From: Methanospirillum hungatei
GTDB taxonomy: Archaea > Halobacteriota > Methanomicrobia > Methanomicrobiales > Methanospirillaceae
DNA: 5,745 nt
NCBI RefSeq assembly: GCF_020216685.1
Contig: NZ_JAIWNS010000249.1
Coordinates: 1 to 5,745, forward strand
Direction: 5' to 3'
Positions 1-5,425 of this stretch are shown here, one piece after another. Position 1 is the first letter of the stretch; every line of letters starts with the position of its first letter. The notes beneath the pieces are model-generated. The model had not been told where the DNA came from, ran no database searches, and saw only the letters and a list, made by a program, of their open reading frames with translations. The position numbers were made by a program, and so were the translations under genes.

Positions 1-1
1 T

Positions 2-625
2 ATGATAAGTCGTGACGGGTTTGCCCTTGCTCACAGCTCACAGCAGCGTGAGGAGAGTGAGGTCGGGAATTTTATTCCGCCACTGGTTCTTGATCATGCA
101 ATACAGACTGATGCACCTGCCGGTTACGGATGTATGACCTCGTCTGCAGATTACTTCAGGATCAGGTATGACATCGAACGCTCCATGCGTGATTCGGTTC
201 AGGTGATCAAAGAGACCGAAGAGGCATTTGCACAGACCTTCGGACGGAAGTACTCCTGGACCGAGGAGTACCGGTGTGAGGATGCAGATGTTCTCATCCT
301 GGCAATGGGAACCCTGGGGAAGGAAGCAGAAGTCGCTGTGGATATTCTCCGGAATGAAGGGGTAAAGGCAGGGTCCATGCGGGTCAGGTGGATCCGTCCC
401 TTCCCTGAACTGAACCTTGGTGACCGCGAACTGGTTGTTATTGACCGGAACTACTCATTCGGGTTTGGAGGTATTCTGGCGACCTCTATCCGTGCAAAGA
501 CCGGAAAGGAGTGCTATAATGTTATCGCAGGTCTTGGCGGGCAGGAGGTAACCTATCATGATATTGCAGGCTTTGTCAGGGACCGTCGTATCGGGGAAGA
601 GTTCTGGTTTGGAGTTGATGCCTGA
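2..625 (+). CDS. porA: Pyruvate:ferredoxin oxidoreductase alpha subunit, C-terminal half (5' truncated by window edge)
   Basis: This is the C-terminal ~207 residues of the alpha subunit of pyruvate:ferredoxin oxidoreductase, a cytosolic enzyme that interconverts pyruvate + CoA and acetyl-CoA + CO2 + reduced ferredoxin. In methanogens it mainly runs towards pyruvate for biosynthesis. The fragment opens with the family's DGFALAH signature (residues 5-11). The transketolase-C-like domain runs from about residue 93, with ADVLILAMGTLGKEAEVA, then WIRPFPE (128-134), VVIDRNYSFGFGG (143-155) and GLGGQEVT, all typical of PorA. Full PorA is about 380-400 residues, so roughly half lies upstream. The ATG at position 2 is probably an internal Met, because the homologous sequence begins before it. 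The stop shares its last A with the porC start. The RPFPE and IDRNYSFG signatures favour PorA over 2-oxoglutarate or branched-chain oxidoreductases, but substrate is inferred from similarity. Confidence 0.93.
   Translation: MISRDGFALAHSSQQREESEVGNFIPPLVLDHAIQTDAPAGYGCMTSSADYFRIRYDIERSMRDSVQVIKETEEAFAQTFGRKYSWTEEYRCEDADVLILAMGTLGKEAEVAVDILRNEGVKAGSMRVRWIRPFPELNLGDRELVVIDRNYSFGFGGILATSIRAKTGKECYNVIAGLGGQEVTYHDIAGFVRDRRIGEEFWFGVDA
611..619 (+). promoter_or_regulatory. Shine-Dalgarno site for porC
   Basis: GGAGTTGAT matches 8 of 9 bases of the ideal archaeal site GGAGGTGAT. It lies inside the end of porA, 5 nt before the porC ATG (10 nt from the GGAG core), and supports the start at 625 and translational coupling. 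Confidence 0.6.
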
Positions 626-1152
626 TGTATGAGATACGGCTTCATTCCCGTGGTGGTCAGGGTGGTGTCACCGCTGCAAAGCTGATGGCTCTTGCCTCGT
701 TCAGGGACGGGAAGTATGCGACTGCAGCCCCTTTTTATGGTGCAGAGCGGCGTGGTGCTCCGATTGTCTCATTTATCAGGATAGATGACAAGCCCATCAA
801 GGTGTATTCGCAGATCCACAATCCTGACTTAATCGTGGTTCTCGATCCCTCCATTCTTGACCTGGTCAATGTGTTTGAAGGACTGAAACCTGATGGAAAA
901 GTCCTGATTAACGCACCTGAAATTCCAAAGAAGGCAGAGGGGTATCAGGTTCAGTATGTGGACCTGACCGGAATTGCGCTGAAGACAAATCTGGTTGTTG
1001 CGGGAAGTCCCATCCTGAACACACCGGTTATCGGTGCCCTTGCAAAGATGGGCCTGTTTTCCCGTGAGTCTGCGGCTGCTGCAATCAAAGAGATGTTCTC
1101 GGATGAACGGAACCTGAAAGCCGCCCTGATGGCGTATGAGGAGCTGGTCTGA
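625..1152 (+). CDS. porC: Pyruvate:ferredoxin oxidoreductase gamma subunit
   Basis: This 175-residue gamma subunit (PorC, also called PorG) is part of the cytosolic pyruvate:ferredoxin oxidoreductase complex. In the family this domain forms part of the CoA-binding side of the enzyme. Visible family signatures are HSRGGQGGVTAAKLMA (residues 7-22), FYGAERRGAPIVSFIRID (37-54) and NPDLIVVLDPSIL (66-78). The C-terminal part carries the usual NTPVIGALAKMG stretch. Length is normal for the family (about 175-185). It begins on an ATG overlapping the porA stop by one base, behind a good ribosome binding site, so it is co-transcribed and probably coupled. The order alpha-gamma-delta is worth noting because other methanogens are often drawn as gamma-delta-alpha-beta. 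The beta subunit is not in this window. Confidence 0.95.
   Translation: MYEIRLHSRGGQGGVTAAKLMALASFRDGKYATAAPFYGAERRGAPIVSFIRIDDKPIKVYSQIHNPDLIVVLDPSILDLVNVFEGLKPDGKVLINAPEIPKKAEGYQVQYVDLTGIALKTNLVVAGSPILNTPVIGALAKMGLFSRESAAAAIKEMFSDERNLKAALMAYEELV
1138..1143 (+). promoter_or_regulatory. Shine-Dalgarno site deciding the porD start
   Basis: GAGGAG sits 10 nt before the ATG at 1154. It lies after the in-frame ATG at 1136, so it can serve only the later start. This supports 1154 and removes six spurious N-terminal residues (MRSWSD). Confidence 0.55.
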
Positions 1153-1153
1153 C

Positions 1154-1417
1154 ATGGAGAAGAGGGAGCGACTTGCAATATCCCGGCCTCGTGAGGGTGC
1201 TTGTGGCAATACCGGAACCTGGAGGGTCTTCAGGCCGGTTGTCGACAGGGAGAAATGTAATGCATGCGGGATGTGTGCCATGTACTGTCCCGACGGGGTC
1301 ATTAACGATGAATATGAGATAGATCTGGTCTTCTGTAAGGGCTGCGGTATCTGTGCAGCTGAATGCCCGAAGAAAGCCATCACCATGGTGCGTGAAGGGA
1401 ATACAACCGGCACCTGA
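1154..1417 (+). CDS. porD: Pyruvate:ferredoxin oxidoreductase delta subunit, 2[4Fe-4S] ferredoxin type
   Basis: This 87-residue subunit should relay electrons between the catalytic core of POR and external ferredoxin through two [4Fe-4S] clusters. Two complete cluster motifs are present: CNACGMCAMYCP (C35, C38, C41, C45) and CKGCGICAAECP (C61, C64, C67, C71). They follow the PorD-typical leader with GTWRVFRPVVD (residues 21-31). The start is placed at the ATG at 1154, one base after the porC stop, because it has a GAGGAG at proper distance. The in-frame ATG at 1136 would overlap porC and lacks such a site. There is an extra Cys at residue 17 outside both motifs. The gene closes the por operon: the next gene has its own promoter after a 93-bp gap. 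Confidence 0.95.
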   Translation: MEKRERLAISRPREGACGNTGTWRVFRPVVDREKCNACGMCAMYCPDGVINDEYEIDLVFCKGCGICAAECPKKAITMVREGNTTGT

Positions 1418-1449
1418 TATCCGGGAACTCCGGTTCATGCAGATCTTCC

Positions 1450-1457
1450 TATAAATA
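1450..1457 (+). promoter_or_regulatory. TATA box of the RHH-acyl-CoA synthetase gene
   Basis: TATAAATA is a clear archaeal TATA element in the 93-bp gap after porD. With the usual spacing of about 26 bp from its centre, transcription should start near 1480, giving a leader of roughly 30 nt that contains the whole 18-bp palindrome. There is no good Shine-Dalgarno site next to the ATG at 1511. Confidence 0.6.
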
Positions 1458-1485
1458 CTGGTTCACCCATTCACAACTCTTTTAC

Positions 1486-1503
1486 AATCTGGTGCACCAG
1501 ATT
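1486..1503 (+). promoter_or_regulatory. Perfect 18-bp palindrome, candidate operator (or leader hairpin)
   Basis: AATCTGGTGCACCAGATT equals its own reverse complement over all 18 bases. It begins about 6 nt after the predicted transcription start and ends 7 nt before the start codon of a protein that itself starts with an RHH DNA-binding domain. A dimeric repressor bound here would block transcription. As RNA, the same bases can fold into a 7-bp stem with a TGCA loop directly before the start codon, so translational control is an alternative. By chance, about 0.02 such perfect 18-mers would be expected in a window this long. I saw no second copy of the core CTGGTGCACCAG in the window. Confidence 0.6.
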
Positions 1504-1510
1504 AGTACAG

Positions 1511-3382
1511 ATGGTTCGGTTCTCTATTACCATGGATGATGATCTGACCCGGCGGGTTGATCAGGAATGTGTTGTCAGGCAGGTTTCACGCTCTGACTGG
1601 ATCAATGAGGCATGTACCCGGCAGCTTCGAAAGCTCTCCGGGTATGGTATATATCCGTGTGGGCATTCAAGCCCGGTGATTGATGACTCCCCGGCACCGC
1701 ACCGGCATAATATGCAGAACTATGATGAGACCTACCGGAATTTCCGGATTGAGGTTCCGGAGTATTTTAACTTCGGGTTTGATGTCGTCGATGCCTGGGC
1801 AAAAAAGGACCGGAACAAGATAGCAATGGTCTGGACAAACCAGGAGGGAGAAGAGAAGTTCTTCACATTCCGTGACATCTCCCGCAGGTCCAACGAGATC
1901 GTCAACATGATGATCAAGTACAAGATCGGCAAGGGAGACCGGGTCCTCATCATGCTCCACCGGGTGCCTGAGTGGTGGTTCATGGTGGTCGCTCTTATCA
2001 AGATCGGTGCAGTTTACATTCCGGCTCCGACCATGCTGACGCCAAAGGATCTGGCATACCGGATCAATACCTCAGAAGCAAAGATGGTCATCACCGATAT
2101 GGAGAACGCCCATAAGGTTGAGGAGATTGCCGGTATCTGCCCGACACTTGAGACAAAGATGGTGGTGGATGGTGCTCATGACGGCTGGCTTTCATACCCG
2201 CGTGAACTGACCTATCCTGCACCGGTCTCATCACGGATTATCAACCTGAAGGGGATGAGAAAGACAAAGGCGACAGATCCGATGGTGATCTTCTTCTCAT
2301 CCGGTACAACCGGGGAACCGAAGATGGTGCTCCATTCACAGTCATATCCGCTTGGGCATATCGTCACGGCCCGGTTCTGGCATGATGTGCGCAATAATGA
2401 TCTGCACTTTACCGTTTCAGATACCGGGTGGGCGAAGTCTGCATGGGGGAAACTGTTTGGACAGTGGATTGAGGGTGCTGCAATCTTCGTCTATGATTAC
2501 CGGAATAAGTTTAATGCAACCGAACTTCTTCCGCTTATTGAGAAGTACGGGATAACCACCTTTTGTGCACCACCGACCATCTACCGGATGCTGATCATGG
2601 CTGACCTGCGCAAGTATGACTTTTCTGAGCTCAGGCATTGTGTAAGTGCCGGGGAGCTCATCAACCCTGAAGTCATTAAAGCATGGAAAGATGCGACCGG
2701 CCTTGAAATATACGAAGGGTATGGGCAGACCGAGACGGTTTTGTGTGTCGGGACATTCCCCTGCATGGAGCCGAAGTACGGGTCGATGGGAAAACCCTCT
2801 CCTGGCTGGGTGATCGAGCTTCATGATGAGGATGGAAAACCGGTCAAGCCAGGTGAAGAAGGGTCCATCGCTATTAAAACCGACCCCCGGCCGGTCGGGT
2901 TCTTCATGGGGTACTGGGGAAATGAAGAAGCAAACGCCAATGCCTTCAGAAACGGGTTTTACTATACCGGCGACCGGGCAGTGAAGGATAATGACGGGTA
3001 CTTCTGGTTTGTTGGCCGTGATGATGACGTCATTAAGGCTTCAGGGTACCGTATCGGGCCATTTGAAGTTGAAAGTGCAATCATAGAGCACCAGGCTGTC
3101 CAGGAGGCTGCGGTCGTCGGGTCACCAGATATCATCCGAGGGTTTGTCGTCAAAGCGTTCGTCGTTCTGAAAACCGGTTTTGAACCATCAGACAAACTTG
3201 CACGGGAGATTCAGGAATATGTCAAAGTCACCACGGCTCCCTATAAATATCCACGAAAGATTGAATTTGTAAAAGAGCTTCCAAAAACCATTTCAGGAAA
3301 GATCAAGCGAAAGGATCTCAGAGAGATGGAGATGAAACGGTTTGAAGAAGAACAGAAGAACGGTCGCGGTGATCATTCATAG
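1511..3382 (+). CDS. AMP-forming acyl-CoA synthetase with N-terminal ribbon-helix-helix DNA-binding domain
   Basis: The enzyme part activates a carboxylic acid with ATP and CoA to acyl-CoA + AMP + PPi. All ANL motifs are visible: P-loop FFSSGTTGEPK (261-271), YGQTE (404-408), YYTGD with ribose-binding D488, hinge GRDDDVIKASGYR (502-514), and PKTISGKIKR with catalytic K597. From M68 (MQNYDETYRNF) it has the ~556-residue length of medium-chain acyl-CoA synthetases such as the methanogen MacsMa type. Acetate, propionate or branched acids are all possible. Residues 1-42 look like an RHH domain: strand VRFSITM (2-8), helix A (about 10-24), turn, then SRSDWINEACTRQLRKL (26-42). The opening RFSITMDDDL resembles NikR. 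A ~25-residue linker containing C50, H52 and H65 follows. The start at 1511 is chosen because the promoter and palindrome lie just upstream and the RHH fold needs it. A shorter product from ATG 1712 cannot be excluded, though no convincing Shine-Dalgarno site precedes it. The neighbouring por genes suggest supply of acyl-CoA for pyruvate synthesis. Confidence 0.9.
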   Translation: MVRFSITMDDDLTRRVDQECVVRQVSRSDWINEACTRQLRKLSGYGIYPCGHSSPVIDDSPAPHRHNMQNYDETYRNFRIEVPEYFNFGFDVVDAWAKKDRNKIAMVWTNQEGEEKFFTFRDISRRSNEIVNMMIKYKIGKGDRVLIMLHRVPEWWFMVVALIKIGAVYIPAPTMLTPKDLAYRINTSEAKMVITDMENAHKVEEIAGICPTLETKMVVDGAHDGWLSYPRELTYPAPVSSRIINLKGMRKTKATDPMVIFFSSGTTGEPKMVLHSQSYPLGHIVTARFWHDVRNNDLHFTVSDTGWAKSAWGKLFGQWIEGAAIFVYDYRNKFNATELLPLIEKYGITTFCAPPTIYRMLIMADLRKYDFSELRHCVSAGELINPEVIKAWKDATGLEIYEGYGQTETVLCVGTFPCMEPKYGSMGKPSPGWVIELHDEDGKPVKPGEEGSIAIKTDPRPVGFFMGYWGNEEANANAFRNGFYYTGDRAVKDNDGYFWFVGRDDDVIKASGYRIGPFEVESAIIEHQAVQEAAVVGSPDIIRGFVVKAFVVLKTGFEPSDKLAREIQEYVKVTTAPYKYPRKIEFVKELPKTISGKIKRKDLREMEMKRFEEEQKNGRGDHS

Positions 3383-3410
3383 GATATGAGTACCTGAACC
3401 ACCTGACATG

Positions 3411-3426
3411 TTTTTATTCTTTTTTT
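3411..3426 (+). terminator. T-rich tract after the synthetase gene; overlaps the next promoter
   Basis: Runs of five and seven T separated by ATTC lie 29 bp after the stop codon, fitting archaeal oligo-T termination. The same tract (TTTTTATTC, 3411-3419) lies about 26 bp before the ATG at 3442 and may also act as a weak TATA element for a leaderless transcript. The two roles cannot be separated from sequence alone. Confidence 0.45.
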
Positions 3427-3441
3427 CATAACCTTTGAGGA

Positions 3442-4077
3442 ATGATTCGGAAGGTGTTGTATATCTCCCTCATTCTTGTCGGGCTTCTTATCCCGGCAGG
3501 GGTACTGGCAGCTGATGACGGATGGTCACATGGCAGTCTCTTCTCCGCACCAAACTGGCTTTTGGAACAGTTTGACGATGAATCTCGGGAAATGAGCAAG
3601 ATGGATTATTTCGGGACCAAGCTGGTAGAGCCTACCCCGAAACCTCCGACTGCGATGGATCTCGTAAAGGAAGGATGGGCATACCTGGAAGGGGGAAATT
3701 ATAAGGATGCTCTCAAGTCTTTTGAGAAAGCACTTGATATAAATGGAACATCCACCGAGGCATGGTACGGCCGGGGTCTTGCTCTTGAAAATCAGAAGCG
3801 GTATCTCTCTGCAATAGATGCCTATACGAAGGCGGTATCATACTCGAAAAAGCCGGCATCAAGCTGGGGTCCGAACGCTGGAAAGGGAAGATCCTATCTT
3901 GCCCTGAACCAGTTTGAGAATGCAAAGGATGCATTGACTGTTGCCATCAGCCAGTATGAACAGTCCGGAGAAGATATGGCAGATGAGCTGGCATCTATGT
4001 ACCGTGACCTTGCCCAGGCACTTGAGATGCTTGGCGAGACTGATGCCGCACAGGAAGCACTCAAAAAAGCAGGATGA
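3442..4077 (+). CDS. Exported TPR-repeat protein with N-terminal DGWSHGSLFSAPNWLL motif (paralogue 1)
   Basis: No specific function is recognised for this 211-residue protein. It starts with a standard Sec signal peptide: Arg-Lys at residues 3-4, a hydrophobic core at 5-17, and likely cleavage around VLA-A-D at 23/24. The mature chain should therefore begin almost directly with DGWSHGSLFSAPNWLL (26-41), shared letter for letter with the next gene. A short linker rich in Pro and Thr (about 60-70) leads to about four tetratricopeptide repeats (73-106, 107-140, 141-176, 179-211), as in EGGNYKDALKSFEKALDI and AWYGRGLALENQKRYLSAIDAYTKAV. TPRs are protein-binding scaffolds, so an outer-surface or cell-envelope adaptor is plausible. 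The start has GAGGA directly against the ATG, too close for a normal ribosome site, and the T-rich element at about -27 suggests a leaderless mRNA. The gene is followed after 59 bp by its paralogue. Confidence 0.85.
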   Translation: MIRKVLYISLILVGLLIPAGVLAADDGWSHGSLFSAPNWLLEQFDDESREMSKMDYFGTKLVEPTPKPPTAMDLVKEGWAYLEGGNYKDALKSFEKALDINGTSTEAWYGRGLALENQKRYLSAIDAYTKAVSYSKKPASSWGPNAGKGRSYLALNQFENAKDALTVAISQYEQSGEDMADELASMYRDLAQALEMLGETDAAQEALKKAG

Positions 4078-4097
4078 TCTTGAGATCTCCCATTTTT
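4076..4097 (+). terminator. Weak hairpin plus T5 after TPR paralogue 1
   Basis: GATC-TTGA-GATC forms a 4-bp stem overlapping the stop codon, and a T5 run follows at 4093-4097. The stem is short, so this is only a possible terminator. Confidence 0.25.
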
Positions 4098-4104
4098 CCT
4101 GAGA

Positions 4105-4119
4105 ATGTATTTATTTTTC
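4105..4119 (+). promoter_or_regulatory. T-rich promoter-like element before TPR paralogue 2
   Basis: ATGTATTTATTTTTC lies 32 nt before the ATG at 4137. It resembles ATGTTTTTATTCTTT, which starts at 3408, 34 nt before the first paralogue. The matching sequence and spacing suggest a shared TATA-like promoter giving leaderless mRNAs, retained after gene duplication. Confidence 0.4.
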
Positions 4120-4136
4120 TATGAGATCATCCATGT

Positions 4137-4847
4137 ATGAGATCTGCTGCTTCACCCGTGGTACTGGTTCTGTCAGTACTTGTTCTCTCCGGATGCCTGG
4201 TACTTACCACAGCAGCACCGGTATTCTCCAGTTCTCCCTATGCTGATGGGTTTGTCCCGTCCGGTATGATCGGTGGTGCCGACGGATGGTCGCATGGGAG
4301 TCTTTTTTCCGCCCCGAACTGGCTGCTGGCACAGATTGACCCGGACCTGATGAGTACTGTTCTCGATTATGGGTATACTCCGATCCCGACTGAAGTCCCG
4401 AAGGGTTTTGAGGATTATGTTGCTGAGGGGTATGCAGCTCTTGAAGGGGGGAACTACCGTGCGGCATATAATGCCTTTCAAAAAGCCATAGAGCTCCAAC
4501 CATCTTCATCAGATGCCTGGTATGGGACTGGTCTTGCCCTTGAGAGTCAGAAGCGGTACCTATCAGCCCTTGATGCATATACACAGGCGATATCCTATGC
4601 AAAAGGCGCAGGTTCGAACTGGGCATCGTATGCAGGGAAGGGGCGGGTGCTGTACTCTCTGAATCGGTTCAGTGAGGCACAAACAGCACTTGAGACTGCC
4701 ATTGCCCAGTACGAGAAGGCAGGAGTCTCCCATCCTGATGAACTCGAGGAGATATATCGCCTGTTAGAAGAGATATCAGGATATAACGCCCCTGTCCCGG
4801 CTGTCATCCCTTCGGCCTACATTCCTGCCACTGCCTATTCAGTATAA
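4137..4847 (+). CDS. Exported TPR-repeat protein with N-terminal DGWSHGSLFSAPNWLL motif (paralogue 2, possible lipoprotein)
   Basis: This 236-residue paralogue of the preceding gene has 59 of 104 identical residues without gaps over the TPR region (its residues 93-196 against 73-176), and 20 of 24 in the stretch from AWYG to AYTQ. The signal sequence differs: the hydrophobic core ends in LSGC (17-20), a good lipobox, so Cys20 could be lipidated. Because LVLTTAA follows, ordinary cleavage near residue 27 is also possible. A longer Ser/Gly/Pro-rich spacer precedes the invariant DGWSHGSLFSAPNWLL (49-64). Three clear TPRs follow (about 93-126, 127-160, 161-196) plus one extra helix. The fourth repeat seen in the first paralogue is replaced by a Pro/Ala/Tyr-rich tail from about 215. 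It has no obvious ribosome site and is probably leaderless. Function is unknown: probably an envelope-anchored or secreted scaffold partnering or competing with paralogue 1. Confidence 0.85.
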   Translation: MRSAASPVVLVLSVLVLSGCLVLTTAAPVFSSSPYADGFVPSGMIGGADGWSHGSLFSAPNWLLAQIDPDLMSTVLDYGYTPIPTEVPKGFEDYVAEGYAALEGGNYRAAYNAFQKAIELQPSSSDAWYGTGLALESQKRYLSALDAYTQAISYAKGAGSNWASYAGKGRVLYSLNRFSEAQTALETAIAQYEKAGVSHPDELEEIYRLLEEISGYNAPVPAVIPSAYIPATAYSV

Positions 4848-4860
4848 CCTTCTCCCCACC

Positions 4861-4866
4861 TTTTTT
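4861..4866 (+). terminator. T6 run after TPR paralogue 2
   Basis: Six T after a C-rich stretch, 13 bp after the stop codon, is a possible archaeal oligo-T terminator. It also lies about 26 bp before the next ATG and could contribute to that promoter. Confidence 0.3.
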
Positions 4867-4870
4867 ACCA

Positions 4871-4886
4871 GGTATGACATAATACC
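4871..4886 (+). repeat. Short inverted repeat before the DUF6438-like gene
   Basis: GGTAT-GACATA-ATACC gives a 5-bp stem ending 3 nt before the ATG at 4890. It could be a small operator or leader hairpin, but repeats this short are common by chance. Confidence 0.2.
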
Positions 4887-4889
4887 AGT

Positions 4890-5402
4890 ATGAACAGACG
4901 TATTGTGGTGTTTTTCTGTGTATTGTTCGTGTGCGTCCTTTTCCCGTCCGGGCTTTCTGACCTCTCATCAGAGGGGGTGGTTCGTGATATTGAAATTACT
5001 CTTGAGCGTGGCATGTGTTTTGGAACCTGTCCGGTGTATTCGGTCTCGCTCTTTGGGAATGGAACGATCACCTGGATGGGTGAGATGTATGTGGAGGCTG
5101 CCGGAAATCGGACCGACTCTCTTGATCCTGCCCTGGTCAGTGACCTGTATGATCGGCTTATCGAAGGCGGGTTTCTGGATTTGAATGATTCATATGCCTA
5201 TCTGAACATCACTGACATGCCAACAGCCACACTGACCGTCAGAAATGGCACTGACGTAAAGCGGGTGTACCATTACCATGGAGACTTTACGTCACCGGAG
5301 AACCTGACTGATATGGAAGATGCCGTCGATCTCGTCGCAAATACGTCCCGGTGGATCGGGGCCGGTCCCTTAGATGAAGGAACGTGGGGAGAACCGATTT
5401 AA
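4890..5402 (+). CDS. Small secreted protein, DUF6438-like
   Basis: This 170-residue exported protein has no known biochemical role. The signal peptide is clear: NRR at residues 2-4, then a hydrophobic core with two Cys (about 5-19), then SGLSDLSSEG. The mature domain begins near residue 31 with DIEITLERGMCFGTCPVYSV. The CFGTCPVY core (43-50) followed by an FGNGTITW strand resembles the DUF6438 family, whose members share a C-x-G-x-C-P-x-Y motif. Cys43 and Cys47 may form a disulfide outside the cell. Later blocks such as LYDRLIEGGFLDLNDSY and DMPTATLTVRNGTDVKRVYHYHG also suit that family. Several N-x-S/T sequons occur (for example NGT, NRT, NDS, NIT, NTS), so N-glycosylation is possible. No Shine-Dalgarno site precedes the ATG. 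The ion-channel gene starts 23 bp downstream and may be in the same transcript. Confidence 0.75.
   Translation: MNRRIVVFFCVLFVCVLFPSGLSDLSSEGVVRDIEITLERGMCFGTCPVYSVSLFGNGTITWMGEMYVEAAGNRTDSLDPALVSDLYDRLIEGGFLDLNDSYAYLNITDMPTATLTVRNGTDVKRVYHYHGDFTSPENLTDMEDAVDLVANTSRWIGAGPLDEGTWGEPI
5252..5294 (+). repeat. 10-bp perfect inverted repeat inside the DUF6438-like gene
   Basis: TGACGTAAAG (5252-5261) and CTTTACGTCA (5285-5294) are exact reverse complements separated by 23 nt. The bases encode an ordinary part of the protein, so this is probably incidental, though a coding-region RNA hairpin is possible. Confidence 0.35.
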
Positions 5403-5405
5403 TTC

Positions 5406-5412
5406 AGGAGTG
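5406..5412 (+). promoter_or_regulatory. Shine-Dalgarno site for the ion-channel gene
   Basis: AGGAGTG lies 13 nt before the GTG at 5426. It is the best ribosome site in the gap and supports this non-ATG start. The spacing is slightly long. Confidence 0.5.
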
Positions 5413-5425
5413 CTCCGGGGTTAGT

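Noticed and set aside
1136..1153. ATG at 1136 as the start of porD
   Set aside because: It would overlap porC by 17 nt, has no ribosome site, and adds residues not seen in PorD; ATG 1154 has GAGGAG at 10 nt.
829..1413. Long minus-strand open frame across porC and porD
   Set aside because: It lies antisense to two well-identified Por subunits and its translation shows no family features; it is a shadow of their codon bias.
1405..1435. AACCGG...CCGGTT inverted repeat at the end of porD as a terminator
   Set aside because: The 6-bp stem has a 19-nt loop, overlaps the coding end and has no T-run after it.
1735..1747. CCGGAA-T-TTCCGG palindrome near the start of the catalytic domain as a second operator
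   Set aside because: It is within coding sequence, unrelated to the 18-bp palindrome, and CCGG-rich words are frequent throughout this window.
2417..2824. Minus-strand open frame within the synthetase gene
   Set aside because: The opposite strand carries conserved adenylation motifs in this region; no protein features on this strand.
4204..4626. Minus-strand open frame across TPR paralogue 2
   Set aside because: Low-complexity translation rich in His, Gln and Ser, antisense to a convincing exported TPR protein.
4893..4934. Lipobox in the DUF6438-like signal peptide (LFVC)
   Set aside because: The residue before Cys is Val rather than Gly, Ala or Ser, and the hydrophobic core continues past it.
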